From: Bathynomus jamesi
Taxonomy: Eukaryota; Arthropoda; Malacostraca; Isopoda; Cirolanidae
NCBI GenBank assembly: GCA_023014485.1
Contig: JAJOZX010000941.1
Span: 530,001 to 594,000, forward strand
DNA: 64,000 nucleotides
Reading direction: 5' to 3'
In this document: positions 1-10,490 of the stretch, one piece after another
How the letters are laid out: each line of letters starts with the position of its first letter
Numbering within the stretch: position 1 is the first letter of the stretch
Position numbers and translations under genes: made by a program
The notes under the pieces: model-generated
Database searches by the model: none
What the model was told of the DNA's origin: nothing
What the model saw: only the letters and a program-made list of their open reading frames with translations

Positions 1-342
1 AAACCAGCATTTCCTTTGATCAATAAACCAACCAAACTAGCTTCCCTAGCTGGACCAAAATCTTGGTATTTCTTTGATGTAATACATAGCAATAGAAAAT
101 GGTTAAATAAACCTGTTAAAACATGGAAAGAGGACAGAGATTTTATTCAAATCTCCAATTTTGTACACAGTGTTAAGGTTGTTAATGATGCGGCCGAGCG
201 TGGAGTACAATTAATTGAAGATTTCACAAATTGCATCACAGCAGATGAAGAACAAAGACAACAACTCCTGCAAGTTGTGGAATATCAAAGAAATTTATTG
301 CCATTTTTTAAAAAGCGTTCCTTAATTCAACTGCTAGAATAG
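1..342 (+). pseudogene. C-terminal fragment of an unassigned DDE-type transposase family
   Basis: The reading frame is open from base 1, so the fragment continues left of the window, and it ends at a stop at 342. Its last 65 residues contain VKVVNDAAERGVQLIEDF followed by E-x-Q...LLQVVE. That pattern is repeated with different residues near 52260-52433 (KVVNDIAERGIALI) and on the minus strand near 5730-5907 (KVVNDNAERGIALIQ). All three are therefore the C-terminal end of one protein family, whose fullest copy is at 50.2-52.4 kb. This fragment has no catalytic core in the window. It lacks a recognisable GGACCACCC end downstream, so it belongs to a different subfamily or its end has decayed. 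The function is inferred from the longer copy; the family relationship is what the sequence shows. Confidence 0.6.
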
Positions 343-600
343 CTTCAGTCATTAATCAGTTATAGTAGTATGACTGCAAAAGGTTAGAGTGCAATTGCAA
401 TGCAATGTTCATCAAATGAGTACCAGTTCCCCCTTCTCTCCCTTGTTGCAAGGTGCCACCCCCTGGGTGCCAAAAAAAAAAGAAAGGAAAAAAAGGGGGA
501 ATCCCCCCAGCTGCAACAAGCTTGGGGAATCTACCTAACCTAAGAGAGAGAGAAAGCAGGTGAGAAGAGACTTTGGGGGAGAAGTTGGGAAGTCCTCACT
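268..600. repeat. Left arm of a ~335-bp inverted repeat (partner 9525-9866)
   Basis: This segment starts inside the transposase fragment, runs through its stop codon and continues through an A-rich stretch to the CTAACCTAAGAGAG region. It reappears in reverse complement at 9525-9866 with only scattered differences. The two copies bracket about 9 kb. Bases 600-1000 beyond it contain nothing I recognise. Confidence 0.75.
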
Positions 601-1008
601 AATAAAGAATAATAGTGACCACTTCCAAATGGGTGGAGGTTGGGAAACGTGGTTGGTGGGATGCATAACGAGTTGGGTTCCCGCCACACATCCTGGTAAC
701 ACACTTTGCACTCAATTCAAAAGTGATGTAGACTGTTAAATGTGTGGCTAAAACTAATTAATACATTAGATTTTAGTGGTGTTTTACCTTACCTTAATAC
801 TTTTGTTTAAATGTCATATTCTTGAAAACTTCGAAATTTGTTAAATTTTCGACCTCGACGTGAACCCTGTAGATGATCATGGAAATGAATGAAATTTGGT
901 CACAATTTTTGTTTCAAGTAGTGGAACAAAGTTATAATAGGGCGCAGTATATATTGCAAACTTTTCAAAAACATAGGGGGGGGTTTGATGCACCCAAATA
1001 TGTATATA

Positions 1009-1045
<37 letters not shown>

Positions 1046-1048
<3 letters not shown>

Positions 1049-3311
1049 ATGAATAAAACCACAAAGGAAAGGAAACACAAAATGGTGCTCAAGCGCTTTC
1101 GTCTAATGACATCCTCAGGAACACTGAAGTACATAAAAGGGTGACAGCGTATATATAGGTTACAGAAAGAAAAAATAAAATAAAAATAAATTTTATATAT
1201 ATATATATATATGCAATAAACGGAGAAGTAAAAATAAAAATTAAAAATTAAAGGATTAACAGAGAGGCATACAGATTTGTAAGGAAAAAATATCGATTTT
1301 TAGCACAAGATCAAATGAATTATAAAAATACAAATTTATACTGGAAATCTGCCCGGGTTTTAACACTCTGCCTTTTTTGGTTAAGTTTCGATGTATATAA
1401 AAATAAAATGAAAATTAAAAGTTAATAAAGTAGCATACAAGTTTACCAAAGATTTAGCGTTCTACCCTTCTTATCTAAATCTGTTTTGAAGGAATTCAAA
1501 ACAACAGGATCGAGTTGAAAAAGACCTTTGCTTATGTTGAAGTTATTTGAAAGTTGGATAATGGCAGACTCAAGAATATTTCTATTAACAATGTTGCTAG
1601 AGTGGAATAAAACTGAAGCATTATTCCAATCAATACAGTGGGATAACGCTGACAAATGGACAAAAAGGGCACTGGACAACTGTCCTGTTCTAACGGAATA
1701 TTGATGCTGTTTTACACGTGTGTGCAAATCCTTTCCCGTCTGACCTATGTAAAAGGAATCACATTGTTTACACCCAATTTTATAGATAATGCCGGAATTA
1801 TTGGTAGGGCTATTTTTTACTATGATATTTTTCACAATATTGTTATATGAAAATACTACATTAATATCCAAAAGTTTAAGTACATTAGCAATGCCTAAAA
1901 AGCCCGGGAAAAATGGAAGTACTAAAATATTTTTTGACAAAGTACGAGTGTTATTATTGACACGATAGAAAGTTCGTTTTGCCTTGTTGAGACAAGATTC
2001 CATAAACGCAGATGGATAACACAGATCACTTCCAATACCGTTGATTTTTCCAATTCGGCATCGATGTATTCCGGACTGGCGATCCTAAGGGCGCGGAGAA
2101 ACATTGATGAAAAAATGGCCTTCTTAGTAGGAGTCATGTCCCGAGTAAAAGTGTACGTAGGAAAAATTGTTTGTTGTTTTCAGATAGATACTAAACTTAA
2201 AACCTGGGCTTTCCCTATGTACACGCACATCCAAAAATGGGATTGAATTGTCTTGTTCCACTTCTAAAGTAAACTTAATGGAGGGGACTTGATCATTTAA
2301 CTGAAGGAGGAAGTTATCCAGGTCACGATTCATGGGCCAGATACACAAAATATCGTCGACGTACCGCAACCAAGGGATGCCAACCCCCAGGATTCTCGGA
2401 ATGTAAGTAATTTCGAAAAACTCCATATAAATATTGGAGAGGAGGGGCGATAAGGGGTTGCCCATGGCCATCCCAAAAACTTGTTGATAATACTCGTTAT
2501 TGAAAGTGAATTTACAGTCTTTCATGCAAAGCTTAATAAGATCCAAAACAATGTGTGAAGGTAGTGGCAGGTCATACTTATTTAATTCTTGGGAGAGAAA
2601 GTCAAGCATATCGTCAATCGGCACTTTCTTAAACAATGAACACACGTCAAAACTGATCAATCTATCGTTAGTCTCAGTACGTGCATTATTCAATTTTTCA
2701 GTAAGATCCATGGAATTTTTTACATGTGAATCAGAGATAGTTCCGAGAATGGGGGACAAGACTTTGACAAGCCATTTGGAGAGTTTATAAGTAATAGAGC
2801 CCACCGAGCTAATAATAGGGCGCATAGGGTTGCCAGGTTTGTGGGTTTTAATAAGACCGTAAAGGTAGGGCAGAGAAGGTGAAGTGGACATGAAAAGCGG
2901 AATTAAGTCCTTATGATCTTTGAGAATGCGTTTCAAGCCACTATTAAATGATTTGATGACGTCATCCTGCGGGTTCTTCCTAAGTTTGCTGTATGTGGCG
3001 GGGTTCTGGAGAAGCTCGTTCATCTTTCCAATGTAGTCCACTTTGTCCATAATAACTATGGTGTTAGCCTTGTCTGCTTTAGTAATATGGAGCTCCCCAT
3101 CTTTTTTTAATTGTGAGAGGCTATTGCGAAAACGTTTAGGAAAGTTATCTTCGTAATTACTATTCGCCGCACTATAAACGAGGCCTTTAACTATGTTCAA
3201 CAAATACTGAGGGAGATTACACTGTTTTTCAAAACACGCGAGACTGTAACAAATTTGTAAAGCCGAAGGTTTTTTAACAATAAAAAAGGACATACCATAT
3301 CCAAGGGACAA
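1046..3311 (-). pseudogene. Penelope-like element, copy 1 (RT plus GIY-YIG, frameshifted)
   Basis: Read on the minus strand this is a Penelope-like retroelement. The frame 3311-2124 carries the reverse transcriptase: KPGNPMRPIISS, motif A FDVCSLF, motif B GMAMGNPLSPLLSNIYM and motif C YVDDIL. A second frame (2137-1922) and a third (2003-1443) continue the protein. The last contains the GIY-YIG endonuclease signature (IIYKIGCKQC then FYIGQTG) and ends in GRTLNLW. RT followed by GIY-YIG is diagnostic of Penelope-like elements. At least two frameshifts, near 2130 and 2035, break the reading frame, so this copy is dead as written. It extends further 5' than copy 2, to about 3305 against copy 2's truncated start. 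The 3' untranslated part runs to about 1046, where it meets a (TA)n tract. Confidence 0.9.
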
Positions 3312-3312
3312 A

Positions 3313-4913
3313 GTGGACTACATCGGAAAGATGAACGAGCTTCTCCAGGACCCCGCCACATACAGCAAACTTAGGAAGAACCCGCAGGATGACGTCATCA
3401 AATCATTTAATAGTGGCTTGAAACGCATTCTCAAAGATCATAAGGACTTAATTCCGCTTTTCTTGTCCACTTCACCTTCTCTGCCCTACCTTTACGGTCT
3501 TATTAAAACCCACAAACCTGGCAACCCTATGCGCCCTATTATTAGCTCGGTGGGCTCTATTACTTATAAACTCTCCAAATGGCTTGTCAAAGTCTTGTCC
3601 CCCATTCTCAGAACTATCTCTGATTCACATGTAAAAAATTCCATGGATCTTACTGAAAAATTGAATAATGCACGTACTGAAACTAACGATAGATTGATCA
3701 GTTTTGACGTGTGTTCATTGTTTAAAAAAGTGCCGATTGACGATATGCTTGACTTTCTCTCCCAAGAATTACATAAGTATGACCTGCCACTACCTTCACA
3801 CATTGTTTTGGATCTTATTAAGCTTTGCATCAAAGACTGTAAATTCACTTTCAATAACGAGTATTATCAACAAGTTTTTGGGATGGCCATGGGCAACCCC
3901 TTATCCCCCCTCCTCTCCAATATTTATATGGAGTTTTTCGAAATTACTTACATTCCGAGAATCCTGGGGGTTGGCATCCCTTGGTTGCGGTACGTCGACG
4001 ATATTTTGTGTATCTGGCCCATGAATCGTGACCTGGATAACTTCCTCCTTCAGTTAAATGATCAATTCCCCTCCATTAAGTTTACTTTAGAAGTGGAACA
4101 AGACAATTCAATCCCATTTTTGGATGTGCGTGTACATAGGGAAAGCCCAGGTTTTAAGTTTAGTATCTATCGGAAAACAACAAACAATTTGTCCTACGTA
4201 CACTTTTACTCGGGACATGACACCCCCACTAAGAAGGCCATTTTTTCATCAATGTTTCTCCGCTCCCTTAGGATCGCCAGTCCGGAATACATCGATGCCG
4301 AATTAGAAAAAATCAACGGTATTGGAAGTGATCTGTGTTGTCCATCTGCGTCTATGGAATCTTGTCTCAACAAGGCAAAACGAACTTTCTATCGTGTCAA
4401 TAATAACACTCGTACTTTGTCAAAAAATATTTTAGTACTTCCATTTTTCCCGGACTTTTTAGGCATTGCTAATGTACTTAAACTTTTGGATATTAATGTA
4501 GCATTTTCATATAACAATATTGTGAAAAATATCATAGTAAAAAATAGCCCTACCAATAATTCAGGCATTATCTATAAAATTGGGTGTAAACAATGTGATT
4601 CCTTTTACATAGGTCAGACGGGAAAGGATTTGCACACACGTATAAAACAGCATCAATATTCCGTTAGAACAGGACAGTTGTCCAGTGCCCTTTTTGTCCA
4701 TTTGTCAGAGTTATCCCACTGCATTGATTGGAATAATGCTTCAGTTTTATTCCACTCTAGCAACATTGTTAATAAAAATATTCTTGAGTCTGCCATTATC
4801 TAACTTTCAAATAACTTCAACATAAGCAAAGGTCTTTTTCAACTCGATCCTGTTGTTTTGAATTCCTTCAAAACAGATTTAGATAAGAAGGGTAGAACGC
4901 TAAATCTTTGGTA
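3313..4913 (+). pseudogene. Penelope-like element, copy 2 (5'-truncated, one premature stop)
   Basis: A single frame of 496 codons (3313-4803) holds the RT and most of the GIY-YIG endonuclease. RT motif A aspartate is at residue 132 (FDVCSLF), motif C is YVDD at residues 227-230, and the GIY-YIG block starts near residue 418. The frame stops at 4801-4803 (TAA) where copy 1 has CAA (Gln). Beyond it the same frame runs on for about 36 codons to GRTLNLW and a stop at 4913, so this is a C-to-T nonsense change close to the natural end. The 5' end is truncated: the alignment with copy 1 begins at GGACAAAGTGGACTAC (about 3306). Untranslated 3' sequence continues to about 5215. It has no frameshift across the RT, unlike copy 1. 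Cis activity is unlikely because the N-terminal part is missing. Confidence 0.9.
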
Positions 4914-5258
4914 AACTTGTATGCTACTTTATTAACTTTTAATTTTCATTTTATTTTTATATACATCGAAACTTAACCACAAAAGGGAGTGTTAAAACCC
5001 GGGCAGATTTCCAGTATAAATTTGTATTTTTATAATTCATTTGATCTTGTGCTAAAAATCGATATTTTTTCCTTATTTATTTTTCTTTTTTTTCTTTCTG
5101 TAACCTATATATAGGTGGTCACCCTTTTATGTACTTCAGTGTTCCTGAGGATGTCATCAGACGAAATCGCTTGAGCACCATTTTGTGTTTCCTTTCCTTC
5201 GTGGTTTTACTCATCATAAATATTTTTCACTTGTTACTTTCGTGAAATAATTTATATA

Positions 5259-5299
<41 letters not shown>

Positions 5300-5356
5300 A
5301 CTTTAGTAATTCTGAAATTTATCGTAAACGGTTCATTAACATATAATTCCATAAAC

Positions 5357-5394
<38 letters not shown>

Positions 5395-5395
<1 letters not shown>

Positions 5396-6327
5396 GGTGG
5401 TCCTCCCTCATAGAGGCGATATTTTTTTTTGGTAATTTACATGCTCCCACCCAGTAAAGTTGTTCCACTTAATAAGAAAATAATTCTGTTTCAATTTGAG
5501 CTCGATCGGATAATAATTAGAGGTGGCTGTCGAAGCTTGAAGTTACCACAAAACTGCAAGGCGGGGGTTTTCTATTGACCCCCTGAACAATCTCAGTTGG
5601 CCCCCAGGGATCCATGGATCACCACTTGGGAGCCACTGATATAATGTGTAGTTAAAAGATTTTTATTTTGCATATATATTTCAAATTATAAGCGTTATAC
5701 ATAACACTGATCACGTACTATTTTGAATCTTCAGGGCTGGCAAGACCACTCACTGTAGCTCACTGTTTAAGATCTTCTTAGTAGGTTCAGGATATTTCTT
5801 CCTGTGTTGCTCCACGACTTTCAATAGGTATTGAAGTTGTTCTTCATTCTTAGTGTGTTTTCCACTATAATCCTGGATAAGTGCAATCCCGCGTTCGGCA
5901 TTGTCGTTCACGACCTTGATGTTTTGATATTGAGGGCCCGTATAAGCTTGAAAGAGTTTCTCGTGCTCAAGGAATCCAATGTTGGGAGATGATCTTGACG
6001 AAGGCTCACACGTTTAGGACATTTTAGGCTGCCTTCTGTCTCATTAATTCCCTTTACAATTAATCTTTTTGTGTCTACTGATACAGAAGCATCAAACAGT
6101 GCCAATCCCACCATTTCCTCAGATAGGTACCACAAGTGGCCAGTAAATTTAGATGCTGCAGATTTTGCCCATTTTAAGGATTTCGTTCAAAATTTAAAGT
6201 TTGACAGCCACCCCTAAATATTATCGGATCTCGTAAAAACTTTGCCAAAATAATTTTTTTTATGAAGTGGAACTACTTTATCGGGTGGGAGCAGTAAAAA
6301 TAAAAAATTCGTTTTTGAGGACCACCC
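5395..6327. mobile_element. Internally deleted DNA transposon with GGGTGGTCC ends
   Basis: The element begins GGGTGGTCCTCC and ends GAGGACCACCC, flanked by TA on both sides (5393-5394 and 6328-6329) within (TA)n sequence. The terminal inverted repeats are long and imperfect, about 150 bp each. Both contain TGCTCCCACCC, then a TTCCACTT box, then a GGATAAT...GGGTGGCTGTC-like block (left about 5505-5545, right about 6192-6225). The inside retains only the 3' part of a transposase gene on the minus strand. Its ends and protein match the full-length 49927-52649 element, so it is a deletion derivative of that family. It is too short to encode an active enzyme. Confidence 0.8.
5727..6135 (-). pseudogene. 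Transposase C-terminal relic inside the 933-bp element
   Basis: The frame 6135-5908 starts MWYLSEEMVGLALFDASV, matching LWYVSEELVGLAFFDDW of the full-length copy at 51974-52020, and continues through a region ending in a FKLIRALN-like stretch. After the stop another frame (about 5907-5733) carries KVVNDNAERGIALIQ and LLKVVEQHRKKYPEP, the conserved C-terminal end of the family. The catalytic aspartates and the CRHH motif are absent because the 5' two thirds have been deleted. Confidence 0.7.
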
Positions 6328-6329
6328 TA

Positions 6330-6341
6330 ATATATATAATA

Positions 6342-6372
<31 letters not shown>

Positions 6373-6620
6373 GAAGAGGGAGTTACAAGGAATTACAATA
6401 AGAGAAAATGGCGAATAGGTTACCCGGACCAAATAATTAACAACAAGCAACTAGCCTTACCGGGCTCAAAAGGAAGATTAGCTGGGTATGCTACGCATCG
6501 TCTGCCGACACCGGGTCTCGAACCAAATCGAAAAGTTTTATACTTCAAAGTGCGTTTATTATGGCTTTTTATAAATTAATTATCACTTGCGAGGATTCTT
6601 GGTTAAGCACGCAATGATAC

Positions 6621-6672
<52 letters not shown>

Positions 6673-7049
6673 GAGAACGGCAGTCAGTTTAAATCATAAA
6701 TTAGTTTTTTAAATTATTATGTGATTATTAATTATATTTGCACTCACATTTCAAATGTAAGAGAAAATGACGAATATCTTCAAATTTAAAAATGAACTTA
6801 TGGAATTTTATAAAATTAATTAAAACTTGCAAAGGATTCTTGTTTGTTACAAGGTAAAAAAAATTCAACGATATGGGATGAATAGAAATATGAAAACAGG
6901 ACTTTACCATAATATTAATTATTAACTATATTAATTGGTTATTACTAATTGAAACTAATCTATAATTTAAAAATGAGGACCCTGTTATTTTAATGAAGCA
7001 TTTTACATCAAAATGTAATGAGTTGAAAATAAATTATTACAGTTCATCC

Positions 7050-7070
<21 letters not shown>
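6330..7070. other. AT-rich spacer with (TA)n microsatellites, no gene seen
   Basis: This stretch contains (TA)n tracts near 6332-6371, 6623-6670 and 7051-7077. It also holds a short GGGTCTCGAACC block near 6511-6522 that resembles a minus-strand tRNA-type B box, and a GAGTTACAAGGAATTACAA motif near 6379 that resembles the LINE tail repeats described at 18-37 kb. No open frame here has recognisable protein similarity. Confidence 0.5.
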
Positions 7071-7077
<7 letters not shown>

Positions 7078-7081
<4 letters not shown>

Positions 7082-7180
7082 AAATAGCCGCGAAGGAAAC
7101 AGAATGGTGCTTGAGAGCTTTCGACTAATGACATCATCAGGAACATTAAAATAAATAACAAGTTCGTGAGTAAATATAGG
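7078..7180 (-). repeat. Penelope-like element 3' fragment
   Basis: About 100 bp resemble the untranslated end of the two Penelope copies (1046-1140 and 5130-5215 in the opposite sense). They share an AATGGTGCTTGAG block, a CTAATGACATCATCAGGAAC block and the distance between them. This copy preserves CTGATGA and GAAA on the minus strand at 7119-7140. It lies at a (TA)n tract, as the ends of the two longer copies do. Confidence 0.65.
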
Positions 7181-7230
7181 ACATAAAAATAAAATAGAAA
7201 AAATTTATATAAAATTTATATACTTACATT

Positions 7231-7457
7231 TTTACTGTAGAATCTTCCGCTGGATCAAACGGAGCGTCAATGCAGATGTCAGCAACGGTTTGCGTTGAAA
7301 ATAGTTCATCCCGATCGGATGCGTTAAAAAGACTAATTGTAGCTCCGGCGTTAGGGCACCCTTCATCATATAACTCCGGTAAACTGTAAAGTTGTTGTGA
7401 CTGACTGGCAGTGTCCACGACGAAGGAATGTTTGGTTATTCGCCTGTAAAATATCAA
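7231..7457 (-). CDS. Candidate first coding exon of an unidentified gene
   Basis: A 75-codon frame on the minus strand starts at 7457 (MIFYRRITKHSFVVDT) and reads through an acidic, serine-rich segment (FDPAEDSTVK). It runs directly into AAAAAT^GTAAGTAT, a strong splice-donor match at about 7231. Without splicing the frame stops inside the donor. A TATA box, two CCAAT boxes and a GC/CACCC box lie just upstream in the correct order. I do not recognise the protein. It could be the 5' exon of a host gene whose intron continues left through the repeats, or a promoter exon captured by a mobile element. A second frame (7566-7366) overlaps it and is less likely, because its start would lie upstream of the TATA box. 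Confidence 0.4.
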
Positions 7458-7485
7458 CTATATGGTGTCGATCTAAAAATACTTC

Positions 7486-7602
7486 CTTTTTATATGCATG
7501 GTTCCCAATTGTAACCACCCTCAGGAGACTAATAGCCGATTCGGAGGATCCCTGATTGGCTGTCAATCTATCTGGGCGTGGCTAAGTCATATGTGGGCCA
7601 AT
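7486..7602 (-). promoter_or_regulatory. Compact Pol II-type promoter (CCAAT, GC box, CCAAT, TATA)
   Basis: Reading the minus strand 5' to 3' there is an ATTGG (CCAAT on the plus strand, 7598-7602), then a CACGCCC GC/CACCC box (7573-7581), a CCAAT box (7555-7559) and TATAAAAAG (7486-7494). Transcription would be expected to start near 7460, just before the candidate exon. Each element alone is common by chance; their order and spacing are what make this a promoter candidate. Confidence 0.45.
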
Positions 7603-7689
7603 CAGTTGTCGTAGAGCCAGAGTAACGACTCCATGCGTTGGGCCTGGAAATTCTGATTGTACACTGTCACGAATAATGAAGGGGTGTCC

Positions 7690-7746
7690 TTATCAAATTC
7701 GGTTTATTCGTTCCACAGATTTTTTCAGAAATGGACCAGAGCAGTA

Positions 7747-7782
<36 letters not shown>

Positions 7783-8205
7783 TTTTGTTTGGAAAATAAA
7801 AATTTGAAGTAACAGTTCGGTTAAGAGGTAGGAATAGTTGGGAATTTACTTCATTTTAGACCAAAACATTTGCGAAGGAATTTTATTTTTCTCAGGAGAC
7901 GAGCTACCTGTTCAGAATTAGGGAGTCCAAAATTTCCCGGACAAAATTTGGCTTATCCATTCCACAGATTTTTTTCAGAAATGAAACAGAGCAGTAAGAG
8001 AGGGAAAGAGAGAGAGAGGAGGGGTGAGAGAGGGAAAGAGAGAGAAAAGCGTTTTATGGGAAATAAAAATTTGGAGTAACAGATCGGCTAAGGGGTAGAA
8101 ATAGTTGGGGGTTTACTTCAGTTTAGACCAAAATATTGCTAAGTCATTTTTTGCTGAGAGATGAGCTACCTGTTCAGAATTAGGGGGTCAAAAATTTCCT
8201 GTCAG
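7690..8205. repeat. Tandem duplication, period ~250 bp, each with a (GA)n tract
   Basis: Two copies follow each other. Each has TTCCACAGATTTTTTCAGAAATG, a GAGCAGTAAG followed by GA repeats, an AAATAAAAATTTG block, a TTTAGACCAAAA block and a GAGCTACCTGTTCAGAATTAG block. The first begins near 7700 and the second near 7950. No protein is evident. The reading frame 7870-8079 crosses the GA tract and is probably a chance frame. Confidence 0.75.
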
Positions 8206-8644
8206 GTGTTCATCCCGGTTAGCCTAGTGACGATTCGAATCTCTGATTTGCGTTTTTACTTTTGAAGTGGAATACAAATATCTAGTGGCAGGGGAAATGC
8301 TTGCCCGTAAGACTGGTATGGGTATTATGCTTAATTATTAGCGATTCGAAATTTACCTGTCCCCATCCGTCGACCTGGAGCCGATACACTCTAAAACGTC
8401 GTGATTTAAATTATATCGTAAATTTTATTCATTTTTATAATATTCTAATGGTACATTTAAGTTTATGTAGAAAATTGGGTTTGAAACATAGAGAAAAGCA
8501 GTTTTCTAAAAAGTAGAAATTCTGAATGTTGTTTTTCTTAAGTGTAAAATTATACTTTATTAAGAATGCATTTTTAGTAAAGTTATTTGAAGAGTTAATA
8601 CTTTATTTGAAATAATACTGTAGAAAACGATAACATAAAGGTGT

Positions 8645-9135
8645 TCATGACCAAAAATCAGAAATTTGCCGACCTCTCATCAGGGGATTGTTTCTCTCGC
8701 AGTTGAAAACTTAGGCAGGCGTGGGATTTATAATGACCTTTTGGGGGATTTTCCACTATAAGCTCAAAACAAACAAAAGGGATTTACAGGTCATTAACAA
8801 AATTGTAAACCTTACCTGTACCTTTCAAGGAAAAATCTTTAATGAGTGGAGATTAACTCGCCCGAAAGGTGTTAGCTGTCTAAAAATGAGTTATTTAAAA
8901 AAAATTTAAAACGTAAGTTATCAGATTTTTAGAAATTGTGGCGAGAGATCGAAGAATGTATTATAAAATATTAATGTACATGCAGGTGTTCCGGATTATC
9001 TCACCGGAAAGGTGTTAGCTCCAAAAAATTAAAATTATTTAAAAAAATTTAAAACGTGCATTCAAAGTTTTTAAAATCATTATTGTATATGTTATCAGAT
9101 TTCCAGAAATCGTGGAGAGAGAACGATGGATTAGC
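8645..9135. repeat. Degenerate duplication (GAAAGGTGTTAGCT units)
   Basis: Blocks at about 8848-8965 and 8993-9130 share GAAAGGTGTTAGCT, an ATTTAAAAAAA...TTTAAAACGT stretch, GTTATCAGATTT and AGAAAT(T/C)GTGG in the same order. This is an old tandem duplication. The surrounding 8205-8645 and 9135-9340 contain only AT-rich sequence, a GA tract at 9180-9197 and short TA tracts. Confidence 0.55.
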
Positions 9136-9524
9136 AGTTGAACATTTACGTATAACATTTATGTGTATATATATATATAGAGAGAGAGAGAGAGGGAGAA
9201 TGGAAGTGTGTGTGTGTGTGTTTAATAATAGGGAATCTATGAGCGTATATGTATATATATTAGGGAAGTGTGTGTTTGCGCTTTTAGAGCAAATGACTAC
9301 TCAAAAGTTAATATATATATATATATATATTGTGCCAACTGGCTGATATGCCTGGCGGGCACTGGCTTCTAAGCCAACTGGCTGAAAGACACTTCTAAGC
9401 CAGCTGATGCTGTCAAGAAATTTCATTATGCACCTGGGTCTCCCAGGTGAAGGATGCTCTTTTCTCTCTCCTCCTCTCTCCTTTCTCTCACTTAGGTTAG
9501 GTACATCCCTTTGAGGTGTGAGGA

Positions 9525-9866
9525 CTTCCCACCTTCTCCCCCAAAGTCTCTTCTCTCCTGCTTTCTCTCTCTCTTAGGTTAGGTAGATTCCCCAAGCTTG
9601 TGGCAGCTGGGGGATTCCCCCTTTTTTCCTTTCTTTTTTTTTGGCACCCAGGGGGATGGCACCTTCCAACAAGGGAGAGAAGATGGGGGTTAGTACTGGC
9701 ACTCATTTGATGAACATTGCATTGCAATTGCACTCTAACCTTTCTTTTGCGGTCATACTACTACAACTGATAATGACTGAAGCTATTCTAGCAGTTGAAT
9801 TAAGGAACGCTTTTTAAAAAATGGCAATAAATTTCTTTGATATTCCACAACTTTGATACTCCACAC
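9525..9866. repeat. Right arm of the ~335-bp inverted repeat (partner 268-600)
   Basis: The reverse complement of this block carries the end of the same transposase frame (FKKRSLIQLLE and its stop), the CAATTGCAATGCAATGTTCAT block, the A-rich run and the CTAACCTAAGAGAGAGAG block of 268-600. It ends at a CA/TA microsatellite (9863-9952). Confidence 0.75.
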
Positions 9867-9876
9867 ACACACACAC

Positions 9877-9952
<76 letters not shown>
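9863..9952. repeat. Compound (CA)n-(TA)n microsatellite
   Basis: A (CA)n run is followed by a long (TA)n run. Similar compound tracts occur at 10417-10488, 45438-45480, 47363-47430 and 54474-54562. Several coincide with junctions of larger repeats. Confidence 0.95.
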
Positions 9953-9956
<4 letters not shown>

Positions 9957-9965
9957 TCGTGGTTT

Positions 9966-10070
9966 TTGTATGAAACTGACGCCCTACTAGGATTCGAACC
10001 CCAGAACTCCTGAGTAGAAGACGCGAGTGGTCCATCACACTATGACGAGATGAAAGTTTACACAATCTGT
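9966..10070 (-). repeat. tRNA-derived SINE-like block
   Basis: On the minus strand this reads ATAGTGTGATGGACC, an A-box-like segment, followed about 35 bases later by GGGGTTCGAATCC, an excellent B box. It then enters a (TA)n tail. The same block lies at 47262-47350 in the other arm. The cloverleaf is imperfect, so a SINE head is more likely than a working tRNA gene. Confidence 0.5.
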
Positions 10071-10416
10071 TATGTATTTAAATGACCTAGGAATCGCTTA
10101 GTGCTTTCGCGTCCAGAGGTGATTTATGATGTTAACCCTCTCGCACTCGAGGTAATGGCAACATTTATTTCAACTCTCTCTGGCACAAAACTTTGTTTCC
10201 CATAGATTATTATTATTAAAGAAAAAAAGAAAAAGTGCTCTATTCTAAATAGCGCATCCGAAGTTTTATGCAAAAAATTAAGACATGCCTTAAGAGTTTT
10301 ATAAAAAATTGTAACAATAACACTTCTTTTCGTTGTAATGGACATCCACTCTGTTCCTGGAGGTTTGGTTAAATTTTATATAAATAGCAGAAGCCCTAGC
10401 TTCGGTTTAATTAACA

Positions 10417-10490
<74 letters not shown>

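Larger units (their letters stand above)
1046..5215. repeat. Inverted pair of Penelope-like elements (~2 kb arms)
   Basis: Copy 1 on the minus strand and copy 2 on the plus strand are joined 5' to 5'. Arms of about 2 kb (roughly 1046-3060 and 3306-5215) are near-identical in reverse complement. They are separated by about 245 bp of sequence (about 3060-3305) found only in copy 1. A truncated copy joined to a longer one is an arrangement known for Penelope-like elements, where it produces pseudo-LTRs. TA-rich microsatellites flank both outer ends (1010-1043 and 5260-5296). Confidence 0.85.

Noticed and set aside
7366..7566. 66-codon frame overlapping the candidate exon
   Set aside because: Its start codon is upstream of the TATA box that serves the better frame, and it has no donor site at its end.
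9814..10065. Frames with runs of Tyr-Ile and Cys-Val, also at 6214-6450, 47258-47564 and 54385-54642
   Set aside because: Products of (TA)n and (CA)n microsatellites.
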